DNA of 64,000 bases from Gelatoporia subvermispora B (Eukaryota; Basidiomycota; Agaricomycetes; Polyporales; Gelatoporiaceae). The DNA lies in assembly GCA_000320605.2 (NCBI GenBank), contig KB445791.1:3212576-3276575 (forward strand), written 5' to 3'. Of the stretch, positions 1-11,015 are shown piece by piece. The stretch's first letter is position 1; each line of letters starts with the position of its first letter. Below the pieces are notes generated by a model. It saw only the letters and a program-made list of their open reading frames with translations, searched no databases and was not told the DNA's origin. The position numbers and the translations under genes are program-made.

Positions 1-1059
1 CCACAGCTATATGGTTGTAAGCCGACATGCATGAAAAGGGATAAAATGGTAATTCTGACCAAATAGGCGGGCATCCAAGTACTTGGAGAGCGGGATTGTG
101 AGCAAGCGGTGTGTTGCCGCACTGAACATATAGTACGCTCCTGAGAGAACAGTGGGTCGTGAGACCACCAACTTGTGGTGCGGTGGTACGCGATTACTCA
201 CCGCCATGGAGATACAGGACTACCCGCTCGTTTTTCTTCGACTGCTGCCCCTGCTTGTGTGTGCCCGACAATTTTGCAGCACGCCACTCCCTTTGCAGCC
301 GCTGGTATGTCCTCTTCCCAATGATCCATTCACCCGACAGTTCGCGTTTCCCGTCTTCCGCTGCGTCGAAATCGGCAAGGATGCCGCGCAAATTGCGTTT
401 TCGCACACGGAATGTTACTGGTGTAACTAGCGCGTCGGATGGGAGAGGAACATAGCCTCCGATGCTCATGAGCATCCGTATCGTGACCTGTCGCGCGACC
501 TTCAAGGCCCTAGCAAAGTATCAAGGGTGCAATGAATACGCACAATGTCGGCAAGGTGTGAATGTTGGCCAACATCCTTCATGATGCTCCACAGGATGGT
601 CATCTCGACCCCCCACGATTTCTTGGGCGGCCCCCATATCTTAGATGCTAGGAGATCCTTGACAATTGACGTCGCTGCATGGGAAAATCAGTCTAGTTCT
701 ATTCTGGATGCAGGATTGCGTGCAAAGGGTGCAGCACTGCGATATAGTAGCATGCCGCGCAGGGTACACGGCGGGACGGAAAAAAATGATCAGAAGAGGT
801 AATACACACCTTTAACGGCTGCAAATGCCCCGAGCTTCGGTAATTGCCAAAGACTGAGGGGTATGCCCTCGCGCTGCTTGAGTTTAGGGTCCCCCACGCG
901 AGCGCAGGGCGGCGGGGGCACGCCAGGGCTCTCAAAATGCTGAAGGAGATCAATCGGGGAGGCGAGAGCGGACGTGACGGGTTGCGGGGACTTCAGGTCG
1001 GTTGGCCCTGGCGAATGTGAAGGGCCTGCGAGGCTTAGTAGAGAGAGTGGCCAAGGCAT
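1..1059 (-). CDS. alpha/beta hydrolase, partial (3' end outside window)
   Basis: This looks like an esterase/lipase-type alpha/beta hydrolase of the HSL/steryl-acetyl-hydrolase-like group. Clear exons on the minus strand are 1059-810, 657-544, 487-202, 140-60 and 6-1, with GT-AG introns. The N-terminus MPWPLSLLSL is followed by LWQLPKL. Later exons carry WGPPKKSWGVEM, VPLPSDALVTPVTFRVRKR and VLYLHGG+AYY, the HGG oxyanion-hole block split by the intron at 201-141. The catalytic GxSxG and the Asp/His residues would lie beyond base 1. The link between 810 and 657 is not resolved: every simple join meets a stop or a frame clash, so an unusual splice or damage to the N-terminal part is possible. 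The family call is inferred from motif order; the exact substrate is unknown. Confidence 0.75.
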
Positions 1060-4000
1060 GGTGCATGAATATTGCAAGAGCGAGGACAGAGAGCGATATG
1101 GCGCTCCAGATGGAGAGTGGGAGCGCAGTCGTGAAACGTGGATAGCGTTGAGTGCGTCAAGTCGGCATTGCCTCGCAGCGCGATGAGTATAAAAGTTCGT
1201 GTATGCGGGGAAGCCAGCGCAAGACGTAAGGAGCGTGCTGGATGGAGGAAAGAGAGCGGGTTTAGGCTGGTCAGGGCTTGACGGCGCAGAGAGTATACTG
1301 CTCATACGACACAGGTGGCTCTACTATACGTTATCACATGGCCCCCACTCGCAGTTAACGGCAGCCAATGGGACGCAGTACAGCCCAATATACCTCCCGC
1401 GGACCGCTCCGCCCGCCACTGCCCGGCATCCCTCGCGGCACCGCCTTACTGGCTGCTGAGTTCTTCGTTGCAGCTGCTCGTCCTTCTCGTACCTCTCGAG
1501 CTACCTCTCGAGGTCTACCTATACGCAGCGACTGCAGATTGACTAGGGGAGTCTTAGCACTGCCTTACGCTCTCATTCGCGCTGGTCGTGGTATCGAGCG
1601 ACGAGCTCCGGCCGCTACTCATGCGGGCTGCTCACATGCAACTCTCGAAACGTAACATCCACCTCGCTGCGCGGGTATACCACTTCTCATCCCGCCCTGC
1701 GTCCAACTCCGGGTCATACGACGCTTACCGGCCAGACTTAGAACCTCCCGCTTTACCACGTCGTCATACAAGTACTTCAAACAAAGGTGAATATACAGCG
1801 CAGCGTGGTACGACTCCCTGCTGAAACAGGTGCCCTAACACATATCAAACGAATTCCATGCGCAACGGGGGAATCTACCTTCCGAAGCAGTTGTAATGCA
1901 ATATATCCAGGCAGACGCTGCAAGATGGCTCCCATAACCAGCCACTTGGCACGTCCTCCGTCTAGTTGGCCCGCACTGCCATCGTGCACAGAACTACGGG
2001 CAATTAATGACGATACAGGCCCGTCGTATCGGACGTCAAAATGAGTACAGGCGGCCCAACGTTAATTACCCGGAAGCATCCACCTACATCGGCCCGTCCG
2101 CATTCGGATGCCAGCCGTTAATTGGCCGATTGTTCATACAGCATCTAGCCGATGCGAGTGCAGGCTGCCCAGCGGCTCAGAGTCCATCACCGCGGGGAGG
2201 ATCAAACGATGTCTCGTATTTGCAAAGATACGTATCGCACTCCATCACGCTGCCCGCTCCGAGGTCGGCGTCACGTCGCAGCTAGGACTTTCTCAGAGTG
2301 CACCGTGCAACAAAAAAATCAATCACTCGCGAGACCCTGTGGAACAGGGAGGCGACTGCGCAGCGAGCCGCACACCAACGGGTATCTACATTCGTCCGCG
2401 AGTGTCATTGGCCGCTATGTTCGCAATCCGCAGAATCCGACGATTAAAATCTGATTAGATCCAAACCCCTATGCACTGACGGCTATCTTATCACTTCGCA
2501 AGCGCGAGCCCTCGCGCGCCGGAGATCAGGGACAGAGAAGCGTCGCAATTCGCGACCCGCGCGCGTGCGGATCAAGGCCCACAATTGCCCGCTCACGCGC
2601 GCATGCGGGGGCGCGCTTGTGGCGCGAGCTCGAGGAAATACCGTCACGGTGCTCGCACAGCAGGAATCACGCCGCCTCCGCACTCCCACAACCCACCGCA
2701 CGCCATTACGAATTCCTGTCTTGTGCGGCGCCAGCGTATAGTGTATGCGGGCGCGCCTCGCGCGGGTACGTTGTCGGACCGATGTCACTTGTGTCAGCGG
2801 GACTGCTGCGATGCGGGGCAAAGTGCATGGCGTTCTCGTGTAACCCGGCAGCGCCGGACGAGCAGGCGCGGGCGCGGGGCGAGGGCAGGATAGTCCGAAG
2901 AGCAGCTGGGCATGACCTGGCTGCGATGCTCGTGCGATGTCTCGATAGTGTGGAGACACGCAATTCCGCCGCGCAACGGAGGCTCGCTGCAGCTCTTCGG
3001 AATACTGGGCTGGGGCCCGCTATGCACCGGAAGGTTTGGCCGGGAATGGACAACACTGTACTCTTCTCCACACGCGCCAACTCGCCCTCGACGCCCCCGT
3101 CTCTACGCGACGACGCCTCCGTTTCGCTCAATTCTCAGCGATCTCCGCTCTTCACATCACAACAATTGCAGCACAGGCCCTGCCTACATCTTCCTGATCC
3201 TGCGGAGCCAGCCACCCAGGCCACGCACCGGAACAAACAAAGCTTATTTTTAGATCTAGGCGCGCCCGTTCCTGGTGCAGCGCGCACTTCCCACCGCGGG
3301 CGGCTCGACTGCTCGATGCTCATATCAGCTTGCCACGCGCCCGCTGTGCCTTGGCCCCGGGGCAGGGCGCCAGCATCTTCCGGCTAGCACGTCGCACACA
3401 TGCCGGGATGCTGCAGAGTTGCCCCGCTGCACTCTCTCACGGCAGGCGCGGGACGCCCTTTCTGCTATTATCCAGAGTCTGTATGACGTCGGTGACGCCG
3501 AGAAGGCTGCCACGCAGTCACATACAGCAGCTCTGTGGGCGGGCACGGTACTCGTGTTCTCAGAATATGTCCCCGTGCGGGAACGAGGAAGCACATCTTG
3601 CGCGCAGAGGACAAGGGTATATGAGGATAGCTCAGGATGGTCAGGCTGTCTGCGTAGAAGCAGTTAATAGGCCGGAGCTGGGGCTCGGCCAGGGTCGCAC
3701 AGATAGAGCTAAACAACAGAGAGCGTAGTGGGAGAACTGCGGGGAACGTGACACGGCCTCGGGGAGCACCCCGATAGACGCGGCGCATCAGCCTGCGCCG
3801 CGGCTGGGCTAGCCCTGCCTCCCCGTAGGCAAGAAGGCAACGGTTGTTCGAGGTCGTTGACACTCGACAGGTATTCGTGCATCATGCATGGACAAGGTCG
3901 ATTTATTCGGGCTGAACTCTGTGCATTGAATTGTGCGGAAGGTTGGAGAAGAGATACGGTGATGGAGAAGAAGGAAGATGTGCACGAGGTGATGGTGATG

Positions 4001-6189
4001 CCGTCGGCGAACCCGCGATGCGGGGTCGAGACGACGCCACGAAGCACGAAGAACACTAGGGCCTCGACGCCTCGATACTTGCCGGCGCCCGCGACGTCAC
4101 GCACGCGCCCTCCCTCTCTGGGGCGCGTGCCCACCGTCCTGCACCAGCAGCCTCCGCTGAGCTGCGCACATGCGTGGAAACGATGCGCAGCGTGCAGCTG
4201 TCGCTGTCAGGCGGGGCGGGACGGTCGGGCGATCAGGGTATGACGCAGGATGCCCGACCACTCGGGGGTCCGAGGGGAGAGGGATATGGCAAGCGCGATG
4301 TCTGTTCCGTGGGGCAGCGTGCAGGGTGGGACTGATCGGCTAGGGAATAGGCGTGATTTCTGGAGATGATACTACCATATTCGATGTGCGATAGGTTATG
4401 TGGGCTCGGGCAGTCCTGAGTGCTGTGTAGCCGCGGAAGTAGTGGTATCCTCTTGATTTAGTCTGAGGATTGTTGCTGAATACTGCTGCGCACCCAGGGA
4501 GACGGATGAATGGAGAGGCTTTGACTGAGCGTGATTCCAGATGTACAGTTGGTCCAGGTACAAATGAACTCGAGCATGATGTGCATGTGCAAGCAGTCAA
4601 GCTAATTATCACCTGCGTTGCGGATCCTTCAAAATCGTAGGCAATGCAGATACGTAAGTGGCAGCTGTATACGTGGTACATGGAGATGAAACCTCCGCCC
4701 GGAGTCCGAGGTATCCAAGTGAGCGGCGAGCCACCAAGGTGCGTGCGTTTTGTCAGTGTTGCTCGACGCCGGGAGGACACGGGCGAAGATCCACAAGCAA
4801 CTGTCAAGCTCACCCGGCGGTGCCATCGAGCTGTACTTGAATGTCCCCGAGAGTAGGCGGTGATGTGAAGTGCCCTAGTCCTTTCATGGATATTGGCTGG
4901 AGCAAAGCAAGCTCCGGGATAGATATCGCCTGGGTCATGATGTGATGCTGGCATTTCGAGGGTGAAGATGAAGAGTTTGATGCAGGCTGAAAACTCATGC
5001 AAGAGCAGGAACGAGCGTACATATCCGTGCACGGGACATCCGTGCGCCCCGGAGAGTACGATGTCGCCACCATCTTGCGTGGGGTTATATGGATGGTGGC
5101 GGCGCAAAGAAGGCAAACATCATGCGCGCTGAGTGCATTCGTGCCCGCGCGGTGTCGATTGAGCGGACATCGAAGACAGAAAGAGGCATAGCATGGGCTG
5201 TCTGACAAGGCCCTGACAGCGTGCACCGTCGTGCATGGGTGCATGCGCACGATCAAGCGTACCCGTTACCCTATTCAGGATCAATTGGTGAATCAGAAGT
5301 AGCAGAGATTACTGTGCAGCTGATTTCAGTTGGAATCCAATCAGCATACCTAGCAGATGCCGACTGCGCGGAGGTGTATGCTATGGAACCCCGTCGTACA
5401 CAGGATGGTGCCTGCACCAATCAAGAGACATTTGAAAGTGCAAACGTGTACGGGTGTTTCAGCCATGCGCTGGGCCTCGCAATTCGTGATCAATGTAGAG
5501 GACGACTTGCGTCCGCCACAATGGCCTCGGTTAACTAGTTGGTGAGCGCAGTCGCGACGCGCGCTGCAGTTCGTCCGACAAAGATCCACATGGGCGGGGG
5601 CATTGAATGAGCATCCGCACGTTAATCGCATATCGAGCAGCCGCGTGTTGTTCGCAAGGGCAAGCGGAGGCGTCAAAAGCCCAAAGACATTCGGAATATC
5701 GCCAGATGGAGTCGCGTTAGATGGAGCGCATGATGGAGGATGACGCCGTCATCGGGGACAGTTCGCGCAAGAAGACATTCGGAATTGGGTGCAGAGAGAA
5801 TTCGGAATTGATAGAGTCGAGGGGCCACGGAGAAGAGAAGCCACATCTGTTGCATTGACAGAAGCCAGACGCGACGAGGGACACAAGCTTGGGTAATCCT
5901 CTTGGGGTGCACGTGCCCGCGTCCCCAATTTCCCAGCCGAGATTCAGATCTGTCCCACGGCCGATCGTCGCGTCTTTGCCCTGGCAAATCTGCCTCTGCG
6001 GGTGGCCGCAACACTGTGTTTGGCGAGTGACTTGGGAGCCACTCGAACAAGTCTTGAAAGGTCGATGGTAGCAGTCGGGGAGAGGGGCTCGGAGGTCAGG
6101 GACGTGGCCGGGGGGCGGGGACAAAGTCCGAGTCAGACGGCGTCGAGAGAGATCAAGATCTTGGGCGTCGGTGATGACCGGGAGGGGAG

Positions 6190-6195
6190 AGATAA
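6190..6195 (+). promoter_or_regulatory. GATA-type site AGATAA
   Basis: AGATAA lies about 200 bases upstream of the HapX-like start codon. HGATAR sites bind fungal GATA factors, including the iron-responsive SreA/Fep1/Urbs1 group, which represses HapX genes in other fungi. The core motif is short and common, so binding is only inferred. Confidence 0.35.
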
Positions 6196-6220
6196 AACAG
6201 AGTTGCCTTCGCAAATGGTG

Positions 6221-6230
6221 TTATCTAATC
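6221..6230 (-). promoter_or_regulatory. extended GATA-type site
   Basis: On the minus strand this reads GATTAGATAA. It matches the iron-regulatory consensus ATC(A/T)GATAA at eight of nine positions. It lies about 165 bases upstream of the HapX-like start, 26 bases from a second AGATAA on the other strand. The pairing with the HapX-like gene makes an SreA-type repressor site plausible, but no binding evidence exists here. Confidence 0.45.
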
Positions 6231-6393
6231 AGACAACCCACGCCCGCGAGATCTCAGCCGGCAGCCTGTTCTCATCCTCCTTAAAAGTGGGAACATATCC
6301 GACTCCAGTTCCCAGCTTTCGCCGCCTGTACCCTGTGTTTGCCCTCCAGCACCGCCCCGTCTCTCCGCGCGGTCTCTCCTGTCATCGTCCACC

Positions 6394-8312
6394 ATGAGCA
6401 CGGCCATTCCCTCGCCCGTGGTCTCATCATCATCTACCGTATGGGCTACAGGTGATCCGCAGCTCTCCATCTGACCCCACGCCCATCGCTAACACGCTCC
6501 CAGCATCCAAGGACTGGGTCATCCCCGCCAAACCAAAGCCAGGTCGCAAGCCCAAGAAAGATGTCGCAGTCATTCCAGAAGACTCCGAGGTGAGCACCTT
6601 TCGACCCTGCACGCCGCGTCCACGGTACTCACCATGGCACATGACGCGTGATCCAGGTGGACAGTAAGGGACGACGTGTACAGAACAGGTGCGTCCCAGT
6701 TCTATCTCCCCATCTTTGATGCTGACCGTTCCTATTCAGAGCCGCTCAACGTGCGTTCCGCGAGCGCAAGCAGTCACAGCTCGCAGAGCTGCAGGCGCGT
6801 CTGCAGCAATATGAACAGGGGGAGATTGAGCGGAACGTCGCGCTGCAAAATATAGCCAAGCGCCTGAAGGAAGAGAACGATAAGCTGCGAGTAGAGAACA
6901 CCCTTCTCAAGGAGAAGCTGGCCCAGGCGGAGGCGAGGGCTGCTGCTAATGACGCGAAGAAACGTTCAAGGGATGTGTCACCACGGTCTTCCGGTGTGTC
7001 TGCGGCTCAGGCGAGGAAGAAAGCCAAGGGGAGCACCGACACCATCACCGGTCCTGTGCACGCCTTTAACACCTCCATTCCCTATGCCCCATCACCCTCA
7101 TCCAGCGTCTCATCACCGGGATCGAATGCATCCTCGCACTCGAGCTACTCCCCCATGCCGGCGCTCCCTCCGCAGCGGGATGACATCGCCTTGACTCAGG
7201 GCAACATGAGCACCCTGTTCGACTTTACATCTAACGGGAAGAGCATGTTCGAGCCTGGAGGACCGCTGGAGACATTTGATTGTGGGCTGTGCAGCGACAA
7301 CTCGCCATGCGTATGCAGGGAGATAGCTATGCAGCAGATGTCGGAGCGGATGGCCCAATTCAACCAGCAGCCGTTGAAGTCGGAGACCGTCGAGAACAAG
7401 GCGCCTCTGATGCCCTTGGACTATTCCTCGAGGATGAACTCTATGGCGACCGTGCAATCTATGCAATCTGTACAACAACACATGCAACCAGTTCAAATGC
7501 AATCATCCATCCTAGACAACCTCCCCGCGTATCAGCCCCCTGTCCCTTTGCGTCGTCGAGCGCCAAACCCCGCTTTCCAACCCGTCTTCCCATTCGCGCT
7601 GCCGCAAGCAGAGCCGCCACAACCAACAGTTCCCTCATGTTCCGGAGATCCCTCCAACTGTCTCGCATGCGCCGACGACGCCTTCGGAAAGGCATTCTGC
7701 AATATGATCAACCAGTCCGTTGCTTCGTCGCAGTGCGGTGACTGCCCGAGCCGTACGGATGGCGGGGCCGGCGCCCCTTCCGTCGGAGGCTGCTGTGGCA
7801 ACCCTGCTTCTTGCGGGGGCGGCGTGTCCGATGGTGCGAACGGTGGCATGTTCGGGGGCGATATGACACAGACTGGTGTGCCGCCGTGCCAGCAGTCATC
7901 AGGCGAGACGATTCCCTGCGACGATGCGTGGCGTCAGATCAAGTCGCATCCGAACGTGGCGTTCGCGGACCTCAGCCTGCTCGCGGAGGTCGTCGCGCGG
8001 CGCTCCAAGTGCACGGGTCCCACCGTCGAGATCTCTCCCGCGCCCGGCTCGATCACGCCTGAGCGCGGGCTCTCCCCCGCTGCAATGCAGTCGTTCAGCA
8101 TGGACATGGACAGCCAGGCGGTCCTCCTCACTGATCCGCACGCGCAATATCACGAGCAGCAGCAGGTGCGCATCGCCACCCCTTCGTCGCCGCCGCGGCT
8201 AGTCCCGCAGGAGGTCCTCATCAGGTGCGGGCGTCAGCGGGTGCGGGAGGTTATGGCAGATGGCGTTCGGGATGCGCTGCGCCTATTAGATGCCAAGTTC
8301 TCGATGCCATGA
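6394..8312 (+). CDS. hapX: HapX-like bZIP regulator of iron homeostasis
   Basis: This is a CCAAT-complex-associated bZIP factor that in other fungi represses iron-consuming pathways and activates iron uptake during starvation. Exons are 6394-6451, 6504-6589, 6657-6688 and 6740-8312, giving 582 residues. Residues about 23-38 carry the Hap4-type CBC-binding box DWVIPAKPKPGRKPKK. The basic region QNRAAQRAFRERK follows at about 57-69, then a long heptad coiled coil to about 125. Four cysteine-rich blocks follow at about 238-252 (DCGLCSDNSPCVC), 359-380, 391-420 and 450-483 (IPCDDAWRQIKSHPN..SKC), as in the iron-sensing part of HapX. The start is the first ATG in good context (ACCATGA) and reads directly into the CBC box after one intron. 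GATA-type sites lie upstream. The Hap4 box and Cys blocks together rule out an ordinary Yap1-type bZIP. Symbol assigned by homology. Confidence 0.9.
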
Positions 8313-8498
8313 GCCTCGGGCTTGTGTGAAGTAAGTTACTGCATTATATATGTACCCATCAATGTAGTCCTAGTACGACCAATGCATGGAATGTTGGCGG
8401 TTTGGCCGGAATGAATAGATTGCATCGAGAGCAAAGCGATAGCGCAAAACACGCAGGGATGTGCCGGAATTGCCCATAGTCTGGTATAATATAATGCC

Positions 8499-11015
8499 CT
8501 AAAGTTCCTGTTCTTCAAGTTCCATCTTCTCCGGTACTTTGCCGCACTCTGCGTCGAGCTGCTTCCACATACGTATGATCCATCGCAGGGTACTGCGCAT
8601 CGCGAACCGAACCGCCGGGTCGCTAATCGGCTGGTATTTCTTCGACCCAGTGGTCAGATTTTCAAACGTTTGCAACATCTTCTCAAACGGTTCCCCGTGC
8701 AGTGACTTGGGGAACGGGCCAATGATGGGCCACACTTCAACAAGCATGCGAGACGCGATGGTAAGCTCGCCGGCGGCAGCGTAACCCCAGACGACCGAGT
8801 GGATAGCCGGGATGTCGGGGTCTACGCCGGAGTCGTACATCTTCTCGAAAGCATTCAGAGCCTGACGCGGCTGGCCGAGCCGGGAGTACCCGACGATGAT
8901 GACGGTGTGCATGTATACGTTCGGCTTGATCCCCGCCTGGGCGGCCTCCTCCAGGACAGCGGCTGCCTCCGCTATCAACCCGTTCCGTGCGTAGCCCTCC
9001 ATCAGTGCAGCATAATGGTATGTGTTCGGGTGAAGGCCGCGACCGATCATTTCATCGAAGGATGCTCTTGCCATGCGCATATCCCCCTTGATGACACCAT
9101 CATGCAAGATCCGTTGTGCCCAAGTCGCGCGGTCGCTGCGAATGCCGTGCGCGAGGAGGGCTCGCAGCATCGGACGGACGAGCGCCCGGTAGGACAGTCT
9201 CAATGGAATCTCGAGACCGGCGGTCGTGTCCACAGCCTGGGCGCTACCCGCGAACATATATCGCAACTTGGGCGCAGGGTAGCGGTCCGAAACTGATGCT
9301 ACTGTCGCAGTAGGACCGCGGTTGCGTAACCACTGCCGCTCTTCGAAAATCAGAGCCTTCATCAGGACATGCAGATGTCGCAGGGAAGGCGGAAGTCGGG
9401 GGGAATATAGCCTTGACATAAATCGCAGGACTTCGCGGGGGCGGATCCTGGCGGCGACTAGGTGACGCAGGAATATCTCCAAGGTGTATTCGTCAGGCCA
9501 TAGCTGAAGGCCGCGGAATATCTTGAGGACGAGGTAACCGACGTTGATACCGCGGGTCTCTAGCACCACATCGAGGAGCGCGTTCAGGACTGGGGTCTTG
9601 ACAGGTAGCCACCGTGGAACTAGAGCGGGACTTGGAGTGCCGGGTTCGAGCCCCATATGATACAGGTCTGCGAGGGGAATAGCGCTCTCGTCGCACATGT
9701 TAGCAACGAGTGCTATTGCGGTGCTCGTTTGGCCCGCAGCATGGTAGACACGGACGAGAGCGGCAGCCACACCATCATCTACCGCAACGTTCAAATCTTG
9801 CATCCACTGGATCACCTGCATAGCGCGCTCTACATTGCCGTCTCGCGCGAAGTAGTTGAGGAACATTGTGAATGTGGTAGCATCGAGAGGTGCGGAGTTT
9901 CCGGCGTCCGGGGCGGGATCCTCCCCATCGTCTGGACTTTCGCCACTGCCTGGCGGGCCACCTTTGAACAGCGATAGATATTGTAGCGCACCTTGGATGT
10001 CGCGCATCTCGAGTGCCATCAGGATCAGACTGTTCAGGATGACAGTTTTGGTACGCTCGTCTGCACCCGGGAGCGCTTGCAATGCGCGGGATCGCACAGT
10101 CTTGTCGGGACCTAGGGCACGGTAGACGGATGCGATCAAGGCGTGCGTGGTTGAGTCCACGGTAAAACCCGCAGCCTGCATTTCTGTTAGGAAATGTCGG
10201 GCTTTGACAACATCTCGGTTTCGCAGGAACCCAGAGATGAGCAGATGATACGTCCTGCGATCTGGTCGCAAGCCCTCTTCCTTGAAGATCAAGGGCACGT
10301 CTTCGAGTTCTTTGAACTGTTTGACCTCGATCAAGGCTCTGGCATACCAGTTCAGGAGGCGGAGAGTGGTACGACTGGTGTCTCGTCTTCCTAATTTGAT
10401 AAGGGACGGCAGTAGGTACCAATGTTCGTGCTGCCCGAGCTGATGAGCCAAGGACTCGTATGCATTCTGTTTGAATGCACAGCCTAGCTGACGTGCGACA
10501 GAGAGAACACGTAGTGCGCGCAGAGGATGCCGGGTTGTGGCCATATTCAGAGCCAGGATTCTTGCTTTTTCTCGATCGCCGAGAAACCCGAGAAGGTCCC
10601 TTGCCTGGGGATTTTGCTTCAAGCGCTCTACAGGTGACTCCTTCTCCTGTGCACGGAAGAAAGCCGCATCTATGAGCAATGCAAACTCTTGAATAGGGAG
10701 CGGAGCAGGGAGTTGAGCCTGGACTTCGCCTCGGGCAGGCTCCCTCTGTTGCGGGGCGACTTGAGGGCGAGACACATCCGCGCGTCGGTTTGCGGCACCT
10801 GCGCCCCGCGCGTGAATGGGGGTTCGGGATGCATTGGATGTTTTCGCACTGTGATGACGACGCGTAGGAGCAACTGTCGCAGACGGCCATCTCACACGGA
10901 TGGAGTGATGAGGGTGTCCAACAGTCCAGGACGCAGGGAAATGGAGAGCGTGATGGAGCGCGAGGCGTTGAACGTGATGAAGATGCCTGACTGCTTGGCC
11001 CACTCTCCAGGGCAT
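8499..11015 (-). CDS. pentatricopeptide repeat (PPR) protein, probably mitochondrial
   Basis: A single-exon gene of 838 codons. PPR proteins bind organellar RNA and help its processing, stability or translation. The first ~90 residues are rich in Arg, His and Ser and poor in acidic residues, as expected of a mitochondrial targeting sequence. Degenerate helical-pair repeats follow. The clearest are near residue 253 (TYHLLISGFLRNRDVVKARH), near 385 (TMFLNYFARDGNVERAMQVI) and around 662-735 (YHYAALMEGYARNGLIAEAA, then HTVIIVGYSRLGQPRQALNA). The start ATG at 11015 is chosen because it is the first in the repeat frame; another ATG at 11067 opens a different frame that only shadows this gene. The exact RNA target cannot be read from sequence. 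Confidence 0.85.
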   Translation of the reverse strand: MPWRVGQAVRHLHHVQRLALHHALHFPASWTVGHPHHSIRVRWPSATVAPTRRHHSAKTSNASRTPIHARGAGAANRRADVSRPQVAPQQREPARGEVQAQLPAPLPIQEFALLIDAAFFRAQEKESPVERLKQNPQARDLLGFLGDREKARILALNMATTRHPLRALRVLSVARQLGCAFKQNAYESLAHQLGQHEHWYLLPSLIKLGRRDTSRTTLRLLNWYARALIEVKQFKELEDVPLIFKEEGLRPDRRTYHLLISGFLRNRDVVKARHFLTEMQAAGFTVDSTTHALIASVYRALGPDKTVRSRALQALPGADERTKTVILNSLILMALEMRDIQGALQYLSLFKGGPPGSGESPDDGEDPAPDAGNSAPLDATTFTMFLNYFARDGNVERAMQVIQWMQDLNVAVDDGVAAALVRVYHAAGQTSTAIALVANMCDESAIPLADLYHMGLEPGTPSPALVPRWLPVKTPVLNALLDVVLETRGINVGYLVLKIFRGLQLWPDEYTLEIFLRHLVAARIRPREVLRFMSRLYSPRLPPSLRHLHVLMKALIFEERQWLRNRGPTATVASVSDRYPAPKLRYMFAGSAQAVDTTAGLEIPLRLSYRALVRPMLRALLAHGIRSDRATWAQRILHDGVIKGDMRMARASFDEMIGRGLHPNTYHYAALMEGYARNGLIAEAAAVLEEAAQAGIKPNVYMHTVIIVGYSRLGQPRQALNAFEKMYDSGVDPDIPAIHSVVWGYAAAGELTIASRMLVEVWPIIGPFPKSLHGEPFEKMLQTFENLTTGSKKYQPISDPAVRFAMRSTLRWIIRMWKQLDAECGKVPEKMELEEQEL

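Larger units (their letters stand above)
1060..6393. other. gene-free stretch upstream of the HapX-like gene
   Basis: I see no gene here. Open frames of up to about 258 codons occur on both strands (for example 2617-3387 + and 4340-5116 -), but none has splice structure, domain-like composition or a recognisable motif. Bases about 2490-4300 are rich in CpG and in short GC runs. A 14-base direct repeat, AAGACATTCGGAAT, occurs near 5686 and 5771. The stretch may include a long promoter/leader for the gene at 6394. Candidate sites close to that gene are listed separately. Confidence 0.5.

Noticed and set aside
1186..1197. TATAAAAG box on the plus strand
   Set aside because: No plus-strand gene starts within the following kilobase, and the nearby gene is on the minus strand.
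790..1305. Longer start (1305) for the alpha/beta hydrolase
   Set aside because: Residues before MPWPLSLL have no family-like sequence, and family members start at the MPWPL block, so 1059 is used.
2617..3387. 256-codon plus-strand open frame upstream of the HapX-like gene
   Set aside because: The region is GC-rich with several overlapping long frames on both strands. The translation is dominated by Arg, Ala, Ser and Pro with no motif or splice structure, as expected by chance in such DNA.
4340..5116. 258-codon minus-strand open frame
   Set aside because: Its composition is rich in Ser, His, Cys and Thr without blocks resembling any family. It overlaps other open frames and lacks context.
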